Positions 54,340 through 64,000 of a stretch of DNA of 64,000 nt are shown piece by piece. Below the pieces are notes generated by a model. The model was not told where the DNA came from. It did no database searches and was given only the letters and a program-made list of their open reading frames with translations. The first letter of the stretch is position 1, and every line of letters begins with the position of its first letter. Position numbers and translations under genes: made by a program. Source of the stretch: Hamiltosporidium tvaerminnensis (lineage: Eukaryota; Microsporidia; Dubosqiidae); NCBI GenBank assembly GCA_022605425.2, contig CM061247.1, forward strand, positions 1,413,501 through 1,477,500, written 5' to 3'.

Positions 54340-57300
54340 ATGTTCAAAAGTATAGCAACAGCACTTCTAAACAGAATATTAGGAAATTACATAGAAAATT
54401 TAAACAGAAAGCAATTAAAAATAGGTATTTGGAACGGTAAAGTAGAAATGTCAAACATTATATTAAAACTACCACCTACTCTTTCCTCTACATATTTTAC
54501 ACTAATTAAAGGTACAATACAATCCCTTTCACTTACCATTCCCTGGTCAAATATTTCTAAAAATTTTTCTTTTCTTGAAATTACCAACATACAAATTACA
54601 TTGTTAACAGGTATTACAGATCCTTATAAAATTAAGAAATATATTATTGAAGCATTAACCGAGAAGATAATCAAGAGTATAAGTGAGGGTATAAGTGAGG
54701 GTATAAGTGAGGGTAGTAGATATGATAATAATAATAGAGGTACTAGTAGTAGAGATACTAACAATAATAACAGAATAGATACTAACAGTAATAACAGAAT
54801 AGATACTAACAGTAATAACAGAATAGATACTAACAATACCTTTATTACTAGAATTGTTGCTAAAATATTAAATAATTTACAAATTATTATTAAAGAAATA
54901 GAAATACGTGTTATTACACTAGAAGGACATATTTTTAAGTTTAAAATAGATTTAATTAAAATGAAAAGTTGTAATTCAAAGTGGGATATGATAGAGGGTG
55001 TTAGTGATAGGGATATGATGGAGGGTATAAGGGGTGTTAGTGATAGAGGTAGTGGAGTAGAGGGTGTTAGTGATAGTACTAATGAACAACACCCTGTTAA
55101 TAATAGTATTAATGAACAACACCCTGTTAATAATAGTATCAATGAACAACACCCTGTTAATAATAGTACTAATGAACAACACCCTGTTAGTGATAGTATT
55201 AATGAACAACACCCTGTTAGTGATAGTACCAGTCAACACCCTGTTAATAATGACACTAATACACAACACCCTGTTAATAATAGTACTAATGAACATCACC
55301 CTATAAATAACAATACTACTCATCACCCTGTTAATAATAGTACTAATGAACATCACCCTGTTAATAATAGTATCAATGAACAACACCCTGTTAATAATAG
55401 TATCAATGAACAACACCCTATAAATAACAATACTACTCATCACCCTATAAATAACAATACTACTCATCACCCTGTTAATAACAATACTACTCATCACCCT
55501 GTTAATAACAATACTACTCATCACCCTGTTAATAACAATACTACTCATCACCCTATAAATAACAATACTTTTAAAATAATACATGTTAAAGGATTCTCTA
55601 TAAATATAAATAATTACCTTTTATTTGATTTAGAAATAATAACAATAAAATGTACAATAAATAATAAAAACCTTTTATTTAAAACAGATATAGAAATACC
55701 AAATATAAATACAGAATTAACAATAGATTCTTATAAAAAGGTTATTGAATTTATACATACGATTTTAGTTGAAAAAAATAAAAATGAAAATTTAATGATT
55801 AAAAGTATTAACAGTAAGATTTTAGAAATAGAAGAGTTTATAAGGAAAGGGGGTGTTAATGATAAGAGTAGTGTAATAGGGGGTGTTAATGATAAGAGTA
55901 GTGTGATAGGGGGTGTTAATTATAAGGATAGTGTAATAGAGGGTGTTAATGATAGTACTAATGAACAACACCCTTTATATATAAGTACAGATGTACAACA
56001 CCCTTTATATATAAGTACTAATGAACAACACCCTGTTAACAATAAGACTAATGAACAACACCCTGTTAACAATGTATATAATACACAACACCCTGTTAAC
56101 AATCAGACTAACGAACAACACCCTGTTATCAATGTATATAATACACAACACCACGTTAATAACAACACTAATGAACAACACCCTGTTAACAATCAGACTA
56201 ATGAACAACACCCTGTTAACACCACTACCCCTAATATAACTCTTAACACTACCCCTAATATAAATACCCACATATGGAATTTAATTTATCAAATATATTT
56301 TGAAAAATACAAAATAAATACATTTGATAGAAATGACACTTTAAATATTTTAAAAGAAAATGAGAAGTATTGTGACCTTTACAGAAAGAAAATAAATAAA
56401 AAAATAAAAAAAGAAGAAGAAATAGAATTAAATGAATTTGAAAATAAAAATTTAATAAAAAAAATTATTAATTTACGAAATGAAGTTCTTCATGAAAAAA
56501 CACCTAAAAAAAGCTTCTTTTCATATTTTTGGAACAAAAAAATCAGTAAAGAAGATAAAAAAGAAATTTACAAAGTAATAGAATATACAGACAGCAAAGG
56601 TTAGTATAGTTGGAGAAGTGGATAGTAAAGATAGTAAAGGTAGTGTAAATGCTTTAAGTAATGTAGATAGTGGATAGGAAAGATACTGTAAATACTTTAG
56701 ATACGAATACTAATAACAATAATCTTACTCTTCCTACTTCTCCTTACTTAGACTCTGACTCTTTAGAATATGTAGATGCCTTAGAACCAAGTGATGAGAC
56801 ATATAAGAAACTAACAAGAGAAGTAGATAATAAAGAAAATGGTAGTAGAGAAATAGATAGTAAAGAAATAGATAATAAAGAAGTAGGTAGAAGAGAAGTA
56901 GGTAGTAGAGAAATAGGTAGTAGAGAAAAAGATAGTAAACAATCAATATCTAAAAAATACGTTTGTAATTTTTTAGTTAAAAATTTTAATTTTAATTTCA
57001 AGGTAAATGAAAATATTAAATATTCTATTTCTATAGAAAATTTAGAATCTTTTATAAGTAAAGAAGGAAGAAGTATTGATTTATCTTTAAGTGTTTATAA
57101 TTTTAATATATTTTATAAGAAATATGATAAGACATATAAAATATTAAGGAATAAGAGGGGAGTAGAGGGTAGTACTAGTAAGGAAGAGGGTGTTAGTGAT
57201 AGAGGTAGTAAGGAAGAGGGTGTTAGTGAATAGGGGTAGTAAGGAAGAGGGTGTTAGTAATAGAGGTAGTAAGGAAGAGGGTGTTAGTTATAGTACTAGT

Positions 57301-60300
57301 AAACAAAGGGGTGTTAGTAACAGTACTAGATAAACAAAAGGGTGTTAGTAACAGTACTAGTAAACAAAAGGGTGTTAGTAATACTAACAACAATACTACT
57401 AACTTTTGTAATGTTATTTATATTAAGGAGAAGAATACTTTAAATATTTTTATAAATGAAATGAAAATATTGAATTTTAAAAAAATATTTCTTTTATTTG
57501 ATAAATTAAAAAATAATAAAATAAATGAAATAATAAGACTTTTAAGTATAAAGGATATTTTAGAGGGTGATAGTGGAGGGGGTGTTAATAATAGTGGGGA
57601 TAGGGGTGTTAATGATAGGGATAGTAAACAACAGGGTGTTAATAAGAGTAGTATGTATTTTGGGGGTGTTAATGATAAGGATAGTAAACAACAGGGTGTT
57701 AATAAGAGTAGTAAAGAAGAGGGTGTTAATGATAAGGGTAGTAAAATAGAGGGTGTTAATGATAAGGGTAGTAAGGAAGGGGGTGTTAATAATAAGGATA
57801 GTAAACAACAGGGTGTTAATGATAAGGATAGTAAGCAAGAGGGTGTTAACGGTAGTACCAATAATTATCACCCTCTTAATAACAATACTAATAATTATCA
57901 CCCTCTTAATAACAATACTACACAATCAACACCCCTTTAATAATAACCTCACTATAGTCTTAAATATTAGAAAACCTAAAATATCAATTTCTAAATACGT
58001 GTTAAGAGAAATGGGTTTTATATTAATAAATCAAAGTATAAATATTAAATGTAAAGAAATAATACTTAATAGTGTTATTTGTATGAAGAATAAGTTTAAT
58101 TTACAAGTAAAAGATTTAGAAATATTTATATTTAAAAATAGAATTAAAGAGTATATTGTTAATAAGATACCTATAGAAATAACAGGTAGTATAGTAGATA
58201 GTGTTATAGGTTGTTATGATATAGGAAAGGGGGAGGGTAGTGGAGTAGAGGGTGTTAATGATAAAGGTAGTGTATTAGAGGGTGTTAAGGATACAGGTAG
58301 TATGGAAGGGGGTGTTAGTGATAGAGGTAGTAAACAACAGGGTGTTAGTGATAGTAGTGTATTAGAGGGGGTTAATGATAGTACTAGTAAACAAGAGGGT
58401 TTTAACTATACTACTGACCAGCAACACCCCTTTAACAATACTACTAACCAGCAACACCCCTTTAACAACCTACCTAATCAACAACACCCCTTTAGTAATA
58501 CTACTCTTTCTGTTCTACACTTAGACTCTTGTATTGATAAATTACGTATTAAGATACCTAAAGACCTTTTATTTATAAGAAGTAGTAATATAAAGGGTGT
58601 TAATAACAATACAGGTAACTTACACCCTGTTAATAACAATACCACATATTACCCTGTTAATAACAACACATACAATCAACACCCTGTTAATAACAACACT
58701 GATATACAACACCCCTTTAGTAACAACACTGATATACAACACCCCTTTAGTAACAATACTGATATACAACACCCTGTTAACAACAACACATACAATCAAC
58801 ACCCTGTTAACAACAACACATACAATCAACACCCTGTTAATAACAATACCACACAACACCCTCTTAATAACACTAGACTTACCTTTAACTTATCTATAAA
58901 CAATCTTATATTAGATTTACCTTTTATTTCTTATAAATTAAAAGGTAAAGAAATAACATTAGTTAGTGATTTAAATGTAGAAATATTTACTTTTAATTTT
59001 AATATAAAAGGTAATAAATTAAAAGGGTGTTATAGAAGAGATAAGTGGACAAAAAATATTTTTTATAATTTTAATGATTTTAGATTTAAAGGTAATGAAT
59101 ATGTTGTTAAGTTAAAGAAGGAAATAGAAGAGATGCTTATGTTTATAAAGGGTGGTAGAGATAATAGTGTGTTAGGGGGTGTTAATGATAAGAGTAGGAT
59201 AGAGGGTGTTAATAATAAGGATAGGATAGAGGATGTTAATGATAAGGATACTGAACAACACCCTGTTAACTATACTACTGATAAACAACACCCCTTTAGT
59301 AACAGTAGTAATCAGCAACACCCTGTTAATTATACTATTGATAAACAACACCCTGTTAATTATACTACTGATAAACAACACCCCTTTAGTAACAGTAGTA
59401 ATCAGCAACACCCTGTTAATTATACTATTGATAAACAACACCCTGTTAACTATACTACTCATAAACAACACCCTGTTAATTATACTACTGATAAACAACA
59501 CCCTGTTAACAATACTACTGATAAACAACACCCTGTTAACAACACCCTTTTATTTACTAACCTACGTCTTAATATAATAACACCTCTTATTTCCATACTA
59601 ATAAAAGTAAAAGAAATTAAAAACAAAAATATAAAGAAAATATTAATAAAGACAAATAACACCCTGTTAAATATAAGTAAAATATCACTTATAAATAACA
59701 CCATAACTAATATACGTATTATTAAAGATGAAAGTACAGATAAAGATATATTTTATATTTTACAATTCTTAAAAGAATTAGAAATAATACCTTTTACTTC
59801 TAACAGTTCAGAAGAAGAAGTATTTATTATAAGAAATGTTAAAATTATTTCTTATTTCTCTCTTTCTTTATATTCTAAGGTTATATTTAAAAGTAAAAAT
59901 ATTTATATTTTATTTAAAAAGGATTCATTAAGAATAGAGATACCTATATCAATAGGTGTTAGTGATAGTGAATTAGAGGGTTTTAGTGATAGTAGTAGGT
60001 TAGAGGGTGTTAATGATAGTGGAATAGAGGGTGTTATTGATAGGTAGTAGGTTAGAGGGTGTTAACCTAAGTAACTATAATTATAAGGGTGTTAACATAA
60101 GTACTAATAAACAACACCCCTATAACACTAACAATACTACTTATCACCCCTTTAACACTAATAATACTACACAACACCCCTATAACACTAACAATACTAC
60201 ACAACACCCCTTTAACACTACTATTAATACTTTAAATGTCTCTCTTGTTATTTTAAAAGATACTAATGGTTTAATAATAACACCTGTTATTACTGGTAGT

Positions 60301-63300
60301 ATAGATAATGAGTTTTATCGTATTTTAACAAGAAATATATTAGAAATTATAGAAATAACACTTAATATTATAGATTGTTTACTTATTAAAAGTAAAGAAA
60401 CTACTTTTAATTTTAATATTTTACCTTTAGTATGTGTTAGGTTATATTGTATTATTGGTAATAGTGTAATAGAGTTAGGGGTGTTAGATAGTAGTATAGA
60501 GATAAAGGGTGTTAGTGGTAATAGTTTTATAAAGGAAGAAGGGGGTGTTAATGATACAGGAGTGGATAAGGATAGGGGTAATGGATTAGAGGGTGTTAAG
60601 GATAAGGATATGTAAGAGGGTGTTAAGGATAAGGATAGAATATAAGGGGTGTTAATGATAAGGGTAGTAATATAAAGGGTGTTAGGGATAAGAGTACTAA
60701 TATAAAGGGTGTTAGGGATAAGAGTAATAAAGATAGTTATAAGGGTAGTAATAAGGGTAGTTATAAAAGTAACAAGGAATTACTAGATGCCTTATTAAAG
60801 GGTATTAATAACAATACTAACAACTATAATAATAACACTACTAATAACACTTCTAATACTACCCCTTTAGATGTTATTTCTACTGATTTTATATATCAAC
60901 AGTTTATAGAGAATTACCCTTTAATAGATATATTAACACCCTTTCTTTTACTTACAATTAATATTAAAGAAATAAGTCTTAAGCCTATAAAATATTACTG
61001 TAATATAAAGGGTGTTAGTGACTATAAGGATATAAAGGGTGTTAATGATAAGAGTAATATATTAGAGAATATAAAGGGTGTTAATGATAAGGATAATATA
61101 TTAGAGAATCTAAAGGGTGTTAATGATAAGGATATAGAAGAGGGTTTAAATTATAAGGATATAAGAGGTGTTAGTGATAAGTATAATCAAGAAGAGGGTG
61201 TTAGTGATAGGGATATAGATGAGGGTGTTAATGACAAGAGTAATGATTATAAGGATAATCAAGAAGAGGGTGTTAGTGATAAGGATAATCAAGAAGAGGG
61301 TGTTAGTGATAGGGATATAGATGAGGGTGTTAATGACAAGAGTAATGATTATAAGGATAATCAAGAAGAGGGTGTTAGTGATAGGGATATAGATGAGGGT
61401 GTTAATTATAAGAGTAATGATTATAAGTATAATCGAGAAGAGGGTGTTAATGATAGGGATATAAAGGGTGTTAATTATAAGAGTAATGACTATAAGTATA
61501 ATCGAGAAGAGGGTGTTAATGATAAGGACATAAAGGGTGTTAATTATAAGAGTAATGAACATAACCCCTTTATTCTTATTACTAATTCTACTATTATTAT
61601 ACTTAAAGGTACTTTAGGTATTAACACCCATATATCTATAAGAAATATAAATACTTTACAATCACTTACAATACTTCTTCTTATAAAACAATCATTTATA
61701 ACACCTGATTTTTCATATGGTATACCTACATTATTAACACCTTTTAATATATATCTTAAAATATATAATATAGAGTATACAACAGTAGAATACGATAGTG
61801 TAGTAAAGGGTGTTAATGTAGAGGGTGTTAGGGATAGTGGTATGGTAGAGGGCGTTAGCGATAGTACATATAATTATAACACTGTTAGCGACAGTACTAA
61901 CACACAACACCCCTTTAACAACACTACTAACACACAACACCCCTTTAACAACAGTGCTAACACACAACACCCCTTTAACAACAGTGCTAATACACAACAC
62001 CCCTTTAACAACAGTGATACTAAACAAGACCCCTTTAACAACACTAATACACAACACCCCTTTAACAACAGTACTAATACCCCCACTACCAATATTAACA
62101 CCCCCACTACCCCCACTAACACCCCCACTACCCCCACTAACACCCCCACTACCAACACTAACACCCTCATTCTCTCTAATCTCACGTTAACACCCACTGG
62201 CTTACAACTATTTATTACTAAAATAACACCATTCTATTACACTAACACCCCTTTAAGACTTAAAGTATCCTTTATTATAAATCCCCAGTCAGTAACAACA
62301 AGAATAACAATAAGTGATTGTAATATAAAATTAAAAATAAAAAATATAAATGAAATACAATCTCTTATAAATTACACCTTAAAAGAAATAAAGAAATATA
62401 CCTTTTATTCTATAGAAAATAGAATATCAATAATATCTTTAATATTATTTGATAATACAATAATTATATGTAAGAATAACGGGTCTTATTTTATAAAAGT
62501 ATTATTAAATTTTATATCAATAACAATAGAAAATGAAATTATTTGTAAGTGTGTTATAGGGGTGTTATATTATGATAATTATTTATTAGATTATTACCCT
62601 TTAATTGATCAATTTAGTATAAATATAAGTGTTATTAATGAAATTATAAGTGTTAATAGTAAAGAAGTAATAAGAGGTGTTATTAGTGATGGGTTGTTAA
62701 GGGAAATAAGGTATTTTAATAGTTTAGGTGTTAAGAATATACTTTATAATTATAGTTGTAGTGATATGGTTATAAGGACAATAAGTAAGATATTAAAGGT
62801 AGTAGGTAATAGTAGGGGTGTTAGTAATAGGGATAGTAGGGATATGGTAGAGGGTGTTAGTAACAATAGGGATAGTAAAGAGGGTGTTAGTAATGGGGAT
62901 ATGGTAGATAGTAAACAACAGGGTGTTAATATAAGTACTAGTGAACAACAGGGTGTTAATATTAGTACTAGTGAACAACAGGGTGTTAGTAATGGGGATA
63001 TGGTAGATGGTAAACAACAGGGTGTTAATGACAGTACTAATCCTTTACACCCCGTTAATGACAGTACTAGTAAACAACAGGGTGTTAATATAAGTAGTAA
63101 TACTACCAATGAACAACACCCCCTTAGTAACACTACTAACAATAACACCCCCACTAACACCTGTTACTTTACTGATAATATAGCTACTCTTACTATTAAC
63201 AATACTGTTTTATATTTACCTTTAAATAAGGAAGGTACAAATTTATATACATTTAACACCTCTTTACTTGCTATAGAAATAACACTATCAGAATTAAAAA

Positions 63301-64000
63301 GAAAAATAAATATTTATAACCCTGTTATTATAAAGAATATGACAGAATTTAAAATAACAGTAGGATTATCAAATAATTATAATGATATATTAACACCCTT
63401 TAGTAATAGTACTATAATAACACCCTTTAATGATAGTTCTTTATTATTAAAAGGGTGTTATTTATTATTACAACCTTTTGGTTATAAACAAGGTAATAAA
63501 GGTGTTAATATTAGTAATATAAATAACACCCCTACTTCTATATATTTTACTTGTAATGATTATAGAGCTATGCATATGGTGTTAATAGTAGATGTTATAC
63601 AATATAAGTGTAGTGATAGTAATATAGGGTTTAGTATAGGGAGTGGTGATAGTAGTATGGGATTAGGTATAGGGAGTGGTGTTAGTAGTATGGGTGGTAA
63701 TAACACCCCTTTAAATAACAGTAGTGGTAATAACACCCCTTTAAATAACAGTACTGTCAATACCCCTTTAAATAACAGTAGTGGTAATAACACCCCTTTA
63801 AATAACATTAGTGGTAATACCCCTTTAAATAACAGTAGTGGTAACACCCCTTTAAACAAGAGTAGTATCAATACCCCTTTAACCACACACTCTAACAATA
63901 CCCTTTTCTATATCCTTATTTACCCTCTTTATTACCTTTATAACTCTACTCCTTACCCTTTAACTTTCTCTATAATTAACACCTCTCTTAACTGTTGTAC
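54340..64000 (+). CDS. VPS13: VPS13 (chorein), N-terminal part, partial at window end, frame changes present
   Basis: The N-terminus is a chorein domain: LLNRILGNYIENLNRKQLKI (residues 9-28), WNGKVEMSNIILKLP, then IQSLSLTIPWSNI, all typical of VPS13. VPS13 is a bridge-like lipid transfer protein at organelle contacts. Coding runs 54340-56604 (frame 1), about 56604-56677 (frame 2), 56670-57233 (frame 0), about 57234-57332 (frame 1), about 57333-57940 (frame 2), about 57930-60047 (frame 0), about 60031-60615 (frame 1), then about 60648 to 64000 (frame 0), open to the window end for more than 1,100 codons. Frames are given as start coordinate mod 3. Between islands the sequence is ordinary VPS13-like beta/hydrophobic pattern (for example FLVKNFNFNFKVNENIKYS). 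Thirteen or so low-complexity islands interrupt it (EGVND-type then QHPVNN-type peptides). The frame changes lie in or beside low-complexity repeat. Pseudogene, assembly error or unusual decoding are all possible. Confidence 0.8.
54975..63900 (+). repeat. Polarised GGGTGTTA / TAACACCC islands inside VPS13
   Basis: Approximate islands, G block then C block: 54990-55560, 55845-56250, 57165-57930, 58235-58510, 58590-58880, 59155-59550, 59950-60215, 60470-60960, 61010-61640, 61805-62180, 62810-63150, 63490-63540, 63655-63900. G blocks encode peptides such as EGVNDKDS and KQQGVND; C blocks encode QHPVNNNT, QHPFNN or NTPLNN. In 55081-55560 I count 17 CACCCT in 480 bp. Each island can pair with itself because the C block is largely the reverse complement of the G block. 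Confidence 0.9.

Noticed and set aside
56590-57940. Frame changes in VPS13 explained by spliceosomal introns
   Set aside because: I see no GT...AG pairs with a plausible branch site that would restore frame at these sites; single-base repeat differences explain them more simply.
54624-63898. Many minus-strand and off-frame ORFs over VPS13 (for example 54976-55584, 61146-61562, 62750-63160)
   Set aside because: They are monotonous translations of the GGGTGTTA/TAACACCC repeats in other frames, with no domain pattern.

Overview
The window looks like a piece of a microsporidian nuclear genome. It is very AT-rich, its coding regions lack obvious introns, and its proteins are shortened, divergent versions of universal eukaryotic factors: MLH1, POP1, SEC8, PRP17/CDC40, TAH18, IMP3, VPS13, a transcription-type cyclin and a Cdc24-like RhoGEF. 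Several start codons carry the CCC/GGG-type upstream motif known from microsporidia. Gene density is low and mobile DNA is abundant, so this is one of the expanded microsporidian genomes (Hamiltosporidium, Edhazardia or Nosema bombycis type). I cannot fix the genus from sequence alone.

Layout. 0-8 kb: a compact housekeeping block (unknown 217-aa protein, RhoGEF, MLH1, POP1) with small duplications between genes. 8.2-14 kb: a 2.2-kb integrase element with terminal inverted repeats, followed by two head-to-head non-LTR retrotransposon copies. 14-28 kb: two related kinases with signal peptides, two copies of a 0.7-kb retroposon, one hAT-like MITE, and long stretches of decayed sequence. 28-41 kb: SEC8, PRP17, a 7-TM protein, a cyclin and TAH18, with tandem repeats and one more 0.7-kb retroposon. 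42-50 kb: a second mobile-DNA zone with a retroposon flanked by a target-site duplication, a third (broken) kinase, and another head-to-head pair of non-LTR copies. 50.8-64 kb: a repeat-rich membrane-type ORF, IMP3, and a giant VPS13 gene that runs off the window.

Three themes stand out. (1) VPS13 and its 5' intergenic region are filled with islands built on one short word, GGGTGTTA, and its complement TAACACCC. In every island I read, the G-strand block comes first and the C-strand block second, so each island can fold back on itself. This polarity holds in coding and noncoding DNA alike. (2) A small family of secreted-type protein kinases with an HND catalytic loop and a private Cys-rich C-terminal tail sits among the mobile elements; one member is clearly a pseudogene, and another has its signal peptide in a different reading frame. 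(3) A 0.7-kb, relatively GC-rich retroposon, apparently full length in five copies, sits upstream of the kinases in a constant relative orientation. In two copies the target-site duplication can still be read.
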